64,000 nt of DNA from Myxococcota bacterium (lineage in GTDB: Bacteria; Myxococcota_A; UBA796). The position numbers and the translations under genes were made by a program. The stretch spans positions 248,001 to 312,000 of the forward strand of contig JAQXDW010000074.1 of the NCBI GenBank assembly GCA_029251165.1, read 5' to 3'. The notes under the pieces were generated by a model. It worked only from the letters and a program-made list of their open reading frames with translations. It ran no database searches and was not told the DNA's origin. Shown here piece by piece: positions 1 through 9,321 of this stretch. Within the stretch, counting starts at the first letter, position 1, and the number at the start of each line of letters is the position of its first letter.

Positions 1-968
1 TCCAAGCCGTAGTGATCCTCGCTGAGGACCGCTGCGGCTTCCTGGAGGGTGGCGTTGTCTTCGGAGCGCGCTGTCCAGGGCATCGAAGAGAGCCACTCCA
101 GCCAGGTCCGAGCGACGTTGTACTCCGCAGCATCTGGGTGCATTCGACGCATCCGGTTCAGCTCGCGAAGGGCCTCCTCCAGGGCCTCCTCGGGCATGCC
201 GGTTTCGCGAAGCTTCTCCTCCATGAGCGCGGCCTCGTCTTTGTCTGCTGGAAGCTCTCCAAGCTCCTGTCGCATGACCCGGATGCGCTCGCGGAGGTAG
301 TAGTCCCGCTGCTGCTTGTCCATGGTGGACTGGACACGCTTGCTCAGCTCGGACTCCATCTCCCGGAAGCCTTCCTCCCGGGCCAGCAGCAGCAGCACCG
401 CATCGACCCGGACATCGACCACCCGCTCGGCGAGCAGGGCGAGACGCTCGAAGCGAGGAATGACGAGGTTGCTGATGATCTGGTCAGCCAGTCGTCCTGG
501 GGCGACGTCGAGGGTCGCGAGCTTCTGGAGTGCGGGTGGGAGGCCGGTGTCCTTTGCGATGAGGGCAGCGAGGTGCTGCCGGAGCTGCTCGGTGCGGTTG
601 GCGACGAAGTCTTCGTCCTGGACGACGGGGCTGAGCAGCCTGACCGATGCCGTGTAGCCCCCGGTGGGATCCAGGCGGATGCCGTTGCCTTGTGCGCGCT
701 GTAGCCCCTCGAGGAGGACTCGGATGGTTCCATCTCCCAGGCGGACAGCCTTGAGGACCCGTGCCGTGCAGCCGACCTCGTGAAAGTTTTCTGGAAGTGG
801 CTGCTCGAGCTCTGGAATCTGAAGCGGAAGCGCAAGAAGGGGACGGCCAGAGCTGAGGTGAAGCTCGACGGCGGCGGTCTCTGAGGGCCGCATGATGTGT
901 AGGCGAGCGATCATTCCGGGGAGGAGGACCGTCTCGTGGATGGGAAGGGTCGGCAGGAGGGTGGGCAT
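1..968 (-). CDS. lon: Lon-type ATP-dependent protease, N-terminal part (cut by window edge)
   Basis: Reading the minus strand from an ATG at 966-968 gives about 322 residues before the window ends. The start, MPTLLPTLPIHETVLLPGM, matches the Lon substrate-binding (LON) domain. The following helical region carries the family signature around 'DKQQRDYYLRERIRVMRQEL' and then 'RMHPDAAEYNVARTWLEWL' just before the AAA+ module, which lies outside the window. Lon is a cytoplasmic hexameric AAA+ serine protease that degrades misfolded and regulatory proteins. No ATG, GTG or TTG lies close upstream in the same frame, which supports this start. The gene diverges from the large kinase gene with 75 bp between start codons, so both promoters must sit there. 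Long open frames on the plus strand here are codon-bias shadows. Confidence 0.9.
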   Translation of the reverse strand, partial: MPTLLPTLPIHETVLLPGMIARLHIMRPSETAAVELHLSSGRPLLALPLQIPELEQPLPENFHEVGCTARVLKAVRLGDGTIRVLLEGLQRAQGNGIRLDPTGGYTASVRLLSPVVQDEDFVANRTEQLRQHLAALIAKDTGLPPALQKLATLDVAPGRLADQIISNLVIPRFERLALLAERVVDVRVDAVLLLLAREEGFREMESELSKRVQSTMDKQQRDYYLRERIRVMRQELGELPADKDEAALMEEKLRETGMPEEALEEALRELNRMRRMHPDAAEYNVARTWLEWLSSMPWTARSEDNATLQEAAAVLSEDHYGL

Positions 969-1043
969 CAGGGCGTGCTCGGTCTCGGGATTGCTGTAGC
1001 CAGATTGGGTTTTGCAGTATCCTGTGCGGCAGACGGAGGCCGG

Positions 1044-4000
1044 ATGGATCTGCCGCGCCGGTTTGGCCGGTATGAGCTTCTTGAGCACATCGCGTCTGGC
1101 GGGATGGCCGAGGTTTTTCTGGCCCGTAGCTTCGGGCTTGAGGGCTTCCAGAAACAGCTCGTTATCAAGCGAATCTTACCGGCGCTCGCCAGAGAGCCCA
1201 GGTTCGTCGCGATGTTTATCAAGGAAGCGAAGATCACAGCGGGGCTGACCCACCCCAACATCGTGCAGATCTTTGAGCTTGGAAAGACCGGCTCCGATCA
1301 CTACATCGCCATGGAGTACCTTCATGGCCGTGATTTGGCGCGAATTAACCGATCTCTACGGCGAACTGGGGAGCGCATGCCGATGCCGCTGGCGGTCTAC
1401 GTCACCGCCATCCTTCTGCGCGGCCTCGCCTATGCCCACTCCTTGACCGATGCGACTGGCGCACCACTCAACCTCGTCCACCGTGACGTCTCTCCGCACA
1501 ATGTTCTCGTCAGCTTTCTGGGAGACGTAAAGCTGCTGGACTTTGGCATCGCGCGACTGACCAGTGCCGAAGAGCAGCGCAAGACCGGACAGGTCGGTGG
1601 CGGTAAATTTGCCTACATGTCGCCTGAGCAAGCCAGCGGCACCCCCCTTGACCATCGCTCGGACATCTTCTCGGCCGGCATCGTCCTCTACGAGATGCTC
1701 ATCGGCGGTCGGCTGTTCCAGCATCCGGATCCCGAAGAGAAGCTGCGGCTTGTTCGAGAAGCGGTCGTTCCAGACCCTCGCGACAAGAATCCAGACATCC
1801 CTGAGGCGCTCTGGAGAATCCTGAAGCGCATGCTCGCTGCGGATCGGGCGGATCGCTATGACCGGGCTGAGGCGGTGGAAGAAGACCTCTGGGCGTTCCT
1901 GTTCTCGCAGGGAAAGCGTGCCGGAGCCTCCGCGATGGTCAACTTCATGACGAGCCTGTTTCCGGACAACGCACGTCGTCGTGCGAGCGTTGACCTTGTC
2001 GGACTCGCTGAGGATGTCGCCAAGCTGGGCCGAGATGATGTCACTGCTGTCAGCGGAATGAACACCGTCTCGCGCCTCGAAGACAGCGCGAGCCTGCAGT
2101 CCGTACAGAGCCGCTCGGAACTCAGCCGGACAGACGGCTCTGCGATGCGTGAGCTTCGCCCCGGCCAGCGCCGCATCGTCACGGTGCTTGTTGCGGAGAT
2201 CACTGGCTTTACGAGCCTCTCAGAGCGTGCTGATCCGGCCGAAATCGTGCGCAAGCACTACCAGATTCTACGGCGAATCAGGCGAATCGTGGATGCCTAC
2301 GGCGGCATTCTGGACTCCTTTCGAGACGACACCTTCGTCATCTTCTTTGGCATGTCCCGTGCTCGCGAGGATGACCTGGAGCGGGCGCTGACCTGTGCAC
2401 TCAGTCTCCAGCGTCTCACCCACAAGCTGAAGCGTCAGGGGATCAGCATTCGCCTGGCCGTCGGCATCCACCTCGGTGAGATAACCATCGGCCACCAGTC
2501 CGATCGCAGGGTCCGCTACCTTGCTCGGGGCAACACCATGAAGCTGGCCCGCCGGCTGTCCATGGAGGCCGACGTCGGAGAGATCCTCATCAGCGACGGC
2601 GCTGCGGACCTCACACGCGGGCACTATCGTCTCTCGGAAGGTCCGGCGTTTCGGCTCAAGGGACACCAAAGCACCAGCATCAGCCACCGCCTCATTCGCC
2701 GTGCGGGCTCCCTTGTGGACAGCGGGCGTTGGTTTGTCCGCGGCAACGAGCTGGTCCAGCTCCAGCAGGCCCTCCGTGCGCTCTCCGAGGGGCAGGGCGG
2801 CTTGATGTCGATTACCGGTGAGGCGGGACTGGGGAAGTCCCAGTTCCTCCGAGAGATCGCTCGGCTGGCTCGAAAGCATGGGGTGCCCTGCTTTGCCAGC
2901 CGTGCCCTTCCGTTTGGCGGGGACTCTCCGCTCGCACCGATCCGGGATCTCATCGCCGGCGTCATCGGGCTTGAGCACGATGACAGCGAGGACATCCTCC
3001 GCACCCGGCTCTCCCGGCTCAACCAGCTCCGAATCGATGACAGCGATCTGGAGCTGATCGCGGCCTTGTTCGGGATTCGTCTTCACCGTCGCCGCCGCCG
3101 CCCTGCCGCTCGGCCCGAAGACATGCTCCGAGCGGCTGCGATCCTGGTCCGTCGGCTGGCGGAGGACAAGCCCCTCATCCTCGCACTGGACAGCGTACAC
3201 AACCTCGCGCCGCTGGCGCGGAACCTGGTCAGCCATGTCATTCGCTCTGCAGCTGGCGCACCGGTCCTGTTCCTGATGACCTCTCAGCGGACCCTCCCGG
3301 CGGACTTCGGGACGCCAACCTGGCGGATCAAATTCAGTCCGCTGTCTCGCGAGCTGCAGGCTGATCTGGCCGCAGAGCTGATGGGGGCTGAGTGCCTCGA
3401 TCCGGATCTCACCAGCCTCATCACCGCAACGGCTCAGGGCAACCCGCTGCACATCGAGCTTCTCGCCAAGGCGCTGACCAACCAGATCATCATCATCAAT
3501 GGTGAGGCTGAGCTGACCGAGGACCTCCCCAACCTTCCGCCTGGAATGGACGGCCTGATTGTTGCCCGGCTCGACGCCCTGGATGAGGAGTCCCGGCGGA
3601 TGCTTCAGGTGGCCGCGACCATCGGGGCATCGTTCTCCATCCCCCTGGTGCTCGCTGCTGCAGGCATCGCAGCTGGAGAGTCCGTGCTGGAGGATGTCAC
3701 CCGGCAGGGCTTCATCGAGCAAGAGTCCTCGACCTCCTGCACCTTCACCAGTCCGCTCATCTGGCAGGTGGTCCGAAGCTCGATCGTTGGCGCCCGGCTG
3801 GTCCAGCACCACCAGATGGTCATCGAGGGGATGGAGGAGCTCTATGGCTCCCACATCGAGGTTCATCGCGTCTCGTTTGCCATACACCATGCCGCAGCAG
3901 AGCGGTACCTCGAGGCAGCCCATCACGCCCTGCTCGCCAGCCGCCGCCTCCTTGAGCAGAACCTCAACCGTCCCGCTGCCGACATCTCTGGCAAGGGGGT

Positions 4001-5120
4001 CCGCTGGGCTGAAGAGGCCCTCCTTCGTGGTGAGAATCCCTCCCGCTGCCGCGCGCTCTGCTCTCGTCTCCTCCTCCAGTCGGGGTCGATCCAGGGCCTC
4101 CTCGGTGAGTACAGCGCCGCAGAGGGCGCCCTGGTGATGGCACAGGACATGGCCGCAGAAGTCGGCGACGCTGAGATCGAGGCCTGCTCGGCCCTCGAGC
4201 TGGGCCGGATGTATCGGTCGCTGGGCCGGACGGCGGTGGCCGCTGCGATGCTTGAGGCGGCCCTAACCTCCAGCAGTGCGGGGACCATGGTGCCGCAGAC
4301 ATCGGATGGTGTCTCGCTGTCGGACGCGGTGGCCTGGCGCCGTCAGGTGTCGGTCGAGGCTCTGGAGCTGACGGGAATGCTCGCGCTGGATGCTGGCAAC
4401 TACGCGGAAGCCCAGCAGCGCTTTCAGCTCGCCCTGACCATGGCCGGCTCCGACAATGCGCTGGCCGCACGGGCGCTCCTCGGGCTCGCCTCTGGTCCCA
4501 TCCGGGCGGGAGCCTCCACGGAGGCCCTGCGCATCCTCGAGGAGGCTGCCGAGAAGGCTGCGCTGTCTGCCGACCGCATCCTCATGGGCCGAATCGCCAA
4601 CAACACGGGCATCGTCTACTACAACGCCCGCCGCTACGAGCAGGCGCTGGAGCACTTCCGACGCTCCGTTTCGCTGCGGCAGGGACTCGGCTATCGCATC
4701 GGAGTCATGGCGAACTACCACAACATCGGCGACACCTACCTCCGCATGGGAGACATGGGGCGTGCATGGGCAGCGTTTCAGCGCAGCCGGGATCTCGCCA
4801 AGCAGGTCGGCAAAGACAACGATGTGGCGCGGAACCAGATGTTCATCGCATTCATCGAGGGACACCCACGATCTGAAGAAGCCCCAGGGGAAGACCCGAT
4901 CGGTCGAATGGAGCAGGCCGCAGAGCGGCTCACGCGCCACCCGGACGTCGAGCTGAGCATCTCTGCGCAGTGGCTGATGGGACGCCTGTTGGCTGCACGC
5001 GGGGAGGGTGATCGGGCGGAGCGTGTCCTGCAGAGCACCCTGACACGTGCGCAGGAGATTGATGTCAAGCCGCTCATCCGAGACATCGAGGAGTCTCTCA
5101 GCGAGCTGACGGCGTCCTGA
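1044..5120 (+). CDS. Ser/Thr protein kinase with cyclase-like, AAA ATPase and TPR domains
   Basis: A 1358-residue signalling protein. The kinase domain (about 8-290) has K42, E61, HRD 146-148 with N153, DFG 166-168 and an APE-like SPEQ. The usual Lys after HRD is Ser, as often seen in myxobacterial-type kinases. A class III nucleotidyl cyclase-like domain follows (about 373-530) with 'GFTSLSERADP'. The first metal position is Glu385 instead of Asp; the second, Asp429, is kept. Next is a STAND/AAA ATPase module with Walker A 'GEAGLGKS' near 592 and Walker B 'LILALDS', then C-terminal TPR-like helices ('GIVYYNARRYEQALEHF'). ATG 1044 was chosen because 'acggagg' lies 6 nt upstream; an in-frame start at 936 would overlap the divergent lon. 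No membrane segment is seen, so it is probably cytoplasmic. Substrates are unknown. Confidence 0.9.
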   Translation: MDLPRRFGRYELLEHIASGGMAEVFLARSFGLEGFQKQLVIKRILPALAREPRFVAMFIKEAKITAGLTHPNIVQIFELGKTGSDHYIAMEYLHGRDLARINRSLRRTGERMPMPLAVYVTAILLRGLAYAHSLTDATGAPLNLVHRDVSPHNVLVSFLGDVKLLDFGIARLTSAEEQRKTGQVGGGKFAYMSPEQASGTPLDHRSDIFSAGIVLYEMLIGGRLFQHPDPEEKLRLVREAVVPDPRDKNPDIPEALWRILKRMLAADRADRYDRAEAVEEDLWAFLFSQGKRAGASAMVNFMTSLFPDNARRRASVDLVGLAEDVAKLGRDDVTAVSGMNTVSRLEDSASLQSVQSRSELSRTDGSAMRELRPGQRRIVTVLVAEITGFTSLSERADPAEIVRKHYQILRRIRRIVDAYGGILDSFRDDTFVIFFGMSRAREDDLERALTCALSLQRLTHKLKRQGISIRLAVGIHLGEITIGHQSDRRVRYLARGNTMKLARRLSMEADVGEILISDGAADLTRGHYRLSEGPAFRLKGHQSTSISHRLIRRAGSLVDSGRWFVRGNELVQLQQALRALSEGQGGLMSITGEAGLGKSQFLREIARLARKHGVPCFASRALPFGGDSPLAPIRDLIAGVIGLEHDDSEDILRTRLSRLNQLRIDDSDLELIAALFGIRLHRRRRRPAARPEDMLRAAAILVRRLAEDKPLILALDSVHNLAPLARNLVSHVIRSAAGAPVLFLMTSQRTLPADFGTPTWRIKFSPLSRELQADLAAELMGAECLDPDLTSLITATAQGNPLHIELLAKALTNQIIIINGEAELTEDLPNLPPGMDGLIVARLDALDEESRRMLQVAATIGASFSIPLVLAAAGIAAGESVLEDVTRQGFIEQESSTSCTFTSPLIWQVVRSSIVGARLVQHHQMVIEGMEELYGSHIEVHRVSFAIHHAAAERYLEAAHHALLASRRLLEQNLNRPAADISGKGVRWAEEALLRGENPSRCRALCSRLLLQSGSIQGLLGEYSAAEGALVMAQDMAAEVGDAEIEACSALELGRMYRSLGRTAVAAAMLEAALTSSSAGTMVPQTSDGVSLSDAVAWRRQVSVEALELTGMLALDAGNYAEAQQRFQLALTMAGSDNALAARALLGLASGPIRAGASTEALRILEEAAEKAALSADRILMGRIANNTGIVYYNARRYEQALEHFRRSVSLRQGLGYRIGVMANYHNIGDTYLRMGDMGRAWAAFQRSRDLAKQVGKDNDVARNQMFIAFIEGHPRSEEAPGEDPIGRMEQAAERLTRHPDVELSISAQWLMGRLLAARGEGDRAERVLQSTLTRAQEIDVKPLIRDIEESLSELTAS

Positions 5121-5174
5121 CCGACTTTACGGTTCAATGTCGATTGTAGTAGAAGGCAGCGGCAAGGAGGCCCT

Positions 5175-6764
5175 ATGTCGCGGCTGCTGTGGGTTCTGGT
5201 TGGATTGATGCTCTCGATGCCTGCGTGGGCGCAGGAAGAGGGCGAGTCGATACCGCTCTATGAGCAGGTCCTCAACGCAATGGATGCAGCGTTTGGAGAG
5301 TGGTTCGTCGGTCCGCTGGCGGCCCTGCTGTTCTGGGATGTCGCGGTCTGGACAGATGCGTACTCGATCCCGTTCATCGTGCTCTGGCTGGTGATCGGTG
5401 CGACCTTCTTCACGCTCCGAATGGGCTTCATCAACCTCCGGGGCTTCGGTCACGCCATCGCGGTGACCATGGGGCGCTACGACAACCCCGAAGAGACCGG
5501 CGAGGTCAGCCACTTCCAGGCCCTCTCCAGCGCGCTGTCCGCGACGGTCGGCCTCGGCAACATCGCCGGCGTGGCGATTGCGGTGAGCGTGGGCGGTCCG
5601 GGAGCGGTCTTCTGGATGGTGATGGCCGGCTTCTTGGGAATGTCCTCCAAGTTCACGGAGTGCACCCTCGGGCAGATGTACCGACTGGTGGACTCTCGCG
5701 GGAACATCTCCGGCGGGCCAATGCGGTACCTGGAGCTTGGCCTCAAGGAGGTCGGCGATGAGCTGAATGCGCGCGAGATCCAGCTGGGCAGCCCGACCGG
5801 TGTGAGCACCCTGGGCCGCTTCCTCGCGGTGCTGTTCGCCTTGATGTGCATCGGCGGCAGCTTCGGCGGCGGCAACATGTTCCAGGCCAACCAGTCCGCT
5901 GCGCAGCTCGGCAGCATGATCGGCTTCTTCGGCACTGACCTCGGGCGTCTCATCTATGGAATCGTCCTCGCAGTGCTCGTCGGTGTCGTCATCATCGGCG
6001 GCATCAAGCGCATCGGCTCTGCGGCAGAGAAGATCGTTCCGTTCATGTGCGGCATCTATGTGCTGGCTGGTCTGGGCATCCTGGCGTTCAACTTCTCTGC
6101 GATTCCCGCAGCGTTTGAGACCATCTTCACCGAGGCCTTTACCCCCACGGGTGTGGCGGGTGGGTTCATCGGCGTGCTCATCCAGGGCTTCCGTCGTGCC
6201 GCATTCTCCAACGAGGCCGGCGTCGGCTCTGCGAGCATCGCGCACTCCGCGGCAGCCACTGAGGAGCCGGTCCGCGAGGGGATCGTTGCCCTGCTTGAGC
6301 CGTTCATCGACACCATCCTCGTCTGCACCATGACGGGACTGGTGGTGGTCATCACCGGGGCCTACCAGATGGACTTCGCTGGTGCTGACGGAAACCCGGG
6401 TGTCCTGATGACTGCTGCAGCCTTCCGAAGCGTCTTCCCCTGGTTCGACATCATTCTCTCCGTCGCGGTCATCCTGTTTGCCTTCTCCACGATGATCTCC
6501 TGGAGCTACTACGGCGAGCGATGCTGGACCTTCCTGTTCGGAAACGGAACGATCATGGCCTACCGGGTCTGCTTCCTGCTTGCGGTGGTGTTCGGCTCCG
6601 TGTTCAAGCTCGGCAACGTGCTCGACTTCTCGGACCTGATGGTCCTCGGCATGGCCTTCCCGAACATCCTGGGAATGTTCTTGCTCTCCGGCAAGGTCAA
6701 GGCTGCGCTGGATGACTACTGGGGCCGGTATCGCTCCGGGAAGATGCCGGTGGTGTCGAAGTAG
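5175..6764 (+). CDS. AGCS-family sodium:alanine/amino acid symporter
   Basis: The 529-residue polytopic protein matches the alanine-or-glycine:cation symporter family. It has 'ATVGLGNIAGVAIAV', the 'GPGAVFWM' loop, and 'AAFSNEAGVGSASIAHSAA', the family hallmark between the central membrane segments. It should import Ala/Gly or a related amino acid with Na+. The N-terminus starts with a cleavable-looking signal (MSRLLWVLVGLMLSMPAWAQ) before the family fold, which gives it a short extracytoplasmic tail. A Shine-Dalgarno 'caaggagg' precedes the ATG. It follows the giant kinase gene by 54 bp on the same strand, and its last 68 nt overlap the 3' end of the convergent nhaC-type gene. Confidence 0.93.
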   Translation: MSRLLWVLVGLMLSMPAWAQEEGESIPLYEQVLNAMDAAFGEWFVGPLAALLFWDVAVWTDAYSIPFIVLWLVIGATFFTLRMGFINLRGFGHAIAVTMGRYDNPEETGEVSHFQALSSALSATVGLGNIAGVAIAVSVGGPGAVFWMVMAGFLGMSSKFTECTLGQMYRLVDSRGNISGGPMRYLELGLKEVGDELNAREIQLGSPTGVSTLGRFLAVLFALMCIGGSFGGGNMFQANQSAAQLGSMIGFFGTDLGRLIYGIVLAVLVGVVIIGGIKRIGSAAEKIVPFMCGIYVLAGLGILAFNFSAIPAAFETIFTEAFTPTGVAGGFIGVLIQGFRRAAFSNEAGVGSASIAHSAAATEEPVREGIVALLEPFIDTILVCTMTGLVVVITGAYQMDFAGADGNPGVLMTAAAFRSVFPWFDIILSVAVILFAFSTMISWSYYGERCWTFLFGNGTIMAYRVCFLLAVVFGSVFKLGNVLDFSDLMVLGMAFPNILGMFLLSGKVKAALDDYWGRYRSGKMPVVSK

Positions 6765-8274
6765 CGGTCGGGGGGCGGCCGACGCCCCAGACCACTCCCG
6801 CGCAGCCGAGGATGCCCAGGGGCAGCAGGATGAACCAGGGCGCACCGAGGCCGGCCGGAAGGGTGCCCATCAGGACCGCGATGATGCCCACCACGAGTGC
6901 GTAGGGCATCTGGGTCTTGACGTGCGCGTCGTGATCGCAGCCCGTTCCGGTTGAGGAGAGGACGGTGGTGTCTGAGATCGGCGAGCAGTGATCGCCCCAG
7001 ACTGCCCCCGACAGCACGCTGGCAGAAGTCGCGAGGGCGATGACCCCCGGGGGGCTCTCCATGCCCATCGCCATCGGTAGTGCCAGCGGCATCAGCACGG
7101 TCATGGTTCCAAACGAGGTTCCAGTGGCGAACGCGATCGCAGCGGCGAGGATGAAGGTGATCGAGGGCAGGGACCACGCCGGGATGCGCTCTCCCATTGC
7201 CCCGAGCAGGAAGTCTGCTGCGCCGAGGTCTCCGATCGCGCTGCCCAGCGCCCAGGCCAGCATCAGCACCGCCAGCGCCTCGAACAGCTCGGTCATGCCG
7301 GAGATGAGCGCGGTGTTGGTCTCTGACATCGTCAGGCGGCGGCTGCCGACCGCCAGCAAGACGCTCAGCAGCAGCGAGACCACCGAGCCATGCAGCATGG
7401 CGTCGTAGCCATCGGCGGCTCCGATGACCTCAAACAGTGCCGCCCCTGCTGGTGCTGCTGCGCTGCCCTGGGTCCACAGCGACAGGCCGGTGACGACCAC
7501 CAGCGCAGCGATGGGGAGGATGGCGAGGAGGGCCTGTCGCGCGGGCGGTGCGGGCGGGGCGACCACCTCGGGGCGCGCGAGGGTTCGAGACTCTGCGGCC
7601 GCCATCGGGCCGAAGTCTCTCCCGGAGAGGGCGATGAAGAAGCCAAATGCGAGCGCGAGCAGGGGGTAGAACCGGTAGGGCAGTCCCTCCAGGAAGAAGG
7701 CGTAGGCGTTGATCTCCAGCCCGGCGTTTGTGAACGCATCATCCATCAGGCCGACCTCGAAGCCGACCCAGGTGCTGATCAGCGCGACCGTTGCGACCGG
7801 CGCTGCAGTCGAGTCGACGAGGTAGGCGAGCTTCTCACGGGAGATGCGCAGCCGATCGGCGACCGGCCGCATCGACGAGCCGACAACCAGGCAATTGGCG
7901 TAGTCGTCGAAGAACACCACCTGACCCGCCGCCCAGGTCGCGACCATGCCGCTTCGTCGGGTGGTGGCGTGTCGGGTGATGAGCGAGACGAGCGCCTCGG
8001 TGCCGCCGCTCCGGCTGCTGACGGCGATGGTCGCTGCGACGAGCAGCGAGAACAGGGTGACCTTCATGTGGTCCCGATCCGCCAGGGCATCCAGCAGCCA
8101 GGGATCGACGGTGTGCAGGAGGGCTGCCCACGGGGTGCCGCCGTGGACCAGCAGCGCAGCAGCGAGCAGTCCGCTGAACAGCGACAGCAGCACCTGCCGG
8201 GTGAGCAGGGCGAGGCCGATGGCGACCACGATGGGCAGTAGGGAGAGCAGTCCGGGTTCCATGACCTGAATCAT
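6697..8274 (-). CDS. NhaC-family Na+/H+ antiporter
   Basis: The 525-residue membrane protein matches NhaC/arginine-ornithine antiporter-like carriers. 'FFDDYANCLVVGSSMRPV' sits in the first half, and the strongly conserved 'GAVWGDHCSPISDTTVLSS' is followed by 'HVKTQMPYA' near the C-terminus. It likely exchanges Na+ (or an organic ion) for protons across the inner membrane. The start may be ATG 8274 or ATG 8262; neither has a strong Shine-Dalgarno. The C-terminal 26 residues are Pro/Ser/Thr rich and run antisense into the 3' end of the AGCS symporter gene. The lipoprotein gene upstream ends only 20 bp away, so the two may be cotranscribed. Confidence 0.9.
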   Translation of the reverse strand: MIQVMEPGLLSLLPIVVAIGLALLTRQVLLSLFSGLLAAALLVHGGTPWAALLHTVDPWLLDALADRDHMKVTLFSLLVAATIAVSSRSGGTEALVSLITRHATTRRSGMVATWAAGQVVFFDDYANCLVVGSSMRPVADRLRISREKLAYLVDSTAAPVATVALISTWVGFEVGLMDDAFTNAGLEINAYAFFLEGLPYRFYPLLALAFGFFIALSGRDFGPMAAAESRTLARPEVVAPPAPPARQALLAILPIAALVVVTGLSLWTQGSAAAPAGAALFEVIGAADGYDAMLHGSVVSLLLSVLLAVGSRRLTMSETNTALISGMTELFEALAVLMLAWALGSAIGDLGAADFLLGAMGERIPAWSLPSITFILAAAIAFATGTSFGTMTVLMPLALPMAMGMESPPGVIALATSASVLSGAVWGDHCSPISDTTVLSSTGTGCDHDAHVKTQMPYALVVGIIAVLMGTLPAGLGAPWFILLPLGILGCAGVVWGVGRPPTATSTPPASSRSDTGPSSHPAQP

Positions 8275-8294
8275 AGATCACTGCTGCGGGCGGC

Positions 8295-9260
8295 TTACTC
8301 CAGCGGATCGGTGCGCATCTTCTCCAGCAGTCCTGAGGAGCAGTCTGCCTCGTGCGCTCGCCCCAGCCCGCCGCAGAAGGGCTGATCTGCCCAGATGCGC
8401 TCTCCGGTCATCCCGAATTCGGCGAGGTCGTCTGCCAGCGGGTGGGCTTCCTCTCCTGCGTTGAGCGCATGCGCTCCCAGGACACTGTAGCGAGCCTTGT
8501 CGGAGACCCCGTCTGGTGCGCAGTCTTCCTCCAGGCAGGGAATGATGCTGACTTCCTCGCAGTGCTCGGTGGAAGCGTAGGTGGCGTGCTTGCCCTCAGA
8601 GGCGTAGACCAGCCAGCGCGGCTCGCCGGTCGTGGGGTCTGTGGTGGTCTCCATCTGGCGGATGTCTTCACCGGCATAGAGGGTGCTCTGGTCGTTCAGC
8701 TCGCCCTCGTGTGCGGCGGTGTAGGCCTCTGTGACCCATGCGGAGCCGCTGTGGAGGGTGAGGGTGAGGGCGACCCGCTCGCTGTCTCCAGGGTGGGCCG
8801 TCAGCCCGCAGCGTCCGTAGTCTTCGCTGTAAGCCAGCACGATCATGACCCGGACCTCTTCCGCGGTGATCGGCCAGATCCGCGCGACGTGGATGAGCAG
8901 GCCGCCAGGGTCCACCAGCAACGGCTCGTCCTCGTCCAGCATCACCAGCGGACGCAGTCGCTCCAGGACGACGCCCTCCCAGGCATCGACCAGGCCGTCG
9001 CTGTCCAGATCGGCGCAGGGGGCATCTCGGAGGAGGGCGCAGTCTCCTGGGGCTGGCGGGAGGTTGGTGTAGAGCTGCAGCCCGGGGCTCGTGTCTTCTG
9101 TCCAGGCCTCCAGCATGAACGGATCCCGAGTGTCCTCCGGCTCGCTGGTGTCCGCTCCGTGCTCCTCAGCGTCTGCGCTGGTGTCTGCGGTCTGTGGGGA
9201 CTCTGCGGGGACGCCAGTGTCCGCTGGGGTGGACTGACAAGAGAGCAAGAACAGCAGCAT
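8295..9260 (-). CDS. Lipoprotein with Vps62/DUF946-like domain
   Basis: The 321-residue product begins MLLFLLSC, a very short lipoprotein signal (lipobox LLSC, Cys8). An Asp/Glu/Thr-rich linker of about 40 residues follows, so it is probably anchored in the outer membrane. An EF-hand-like 'DLDSDGLVDAWE' comes next. The rest resembles the Vps62 (PF06101) fold: 'HPGDSERVALTLTL' corresponds to the HxGDxE element, and 'YASEGKHATYAS' to the SxGxHAxY element. Several Cys pairs suggest disulfides. Function is unknown; Vps62-like proteins in bacteria are uncharacterised. It lies upstream of the nhaC-type gene on the same strand. The assignment rests on motif resemblance only. Confidence 0.7.
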   Translation of the reverse strand: MLLFLLSCQSTPADTGVPAESPQTADTSADAEEHGADTSEPEDTRDPFMLEAWTEDTSPGLQLYTNLPPAPGDCALLRDAPCADLDSDGLVDAWEGVVLERLRPLVMLDEDEPLLVDPGGLLIHVARIWPITAEEVRVMIVLAYSEDYGRCGLTAHPGDSERVALTLTLHSGSAWVTEAYTAAHEGELNDQSTLYAGEDIRQMETTTDPTTGEPRWLVYASEGKHATYASTEHCEEVSIIPCLEEDCAPDGVSDKARYSVLGAHALNAGEEAHPLADDLAEFGMTGERIWADQPFCGGLGRAHEADCSSGLLEKMRTDPLE

Positions 9261-9321
9261 TCATGCATCCTGCCACAGCGCCTCTCCGACCGGCACAAGG
9301 AATCAACGGTAGACTGTCGTC

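Noticed and set aside
12-704. 230-codon open frame on the plus strand
   Set aside because: Antisense to the Lon N-terminal region, which has unmistakable family sequence.
2268-3926. 552-codon open frame on the minus strand
   Set aside because: Antisense to the kinase/cyclase/ATPase gene, with no motif.
5127-6845. 572-codon open frame on the minus strand
   Set aside because: Antisense to the AGCS symporter; composition is His/Asp/Glu/Arg-rich without domains, a typical shadow frame.
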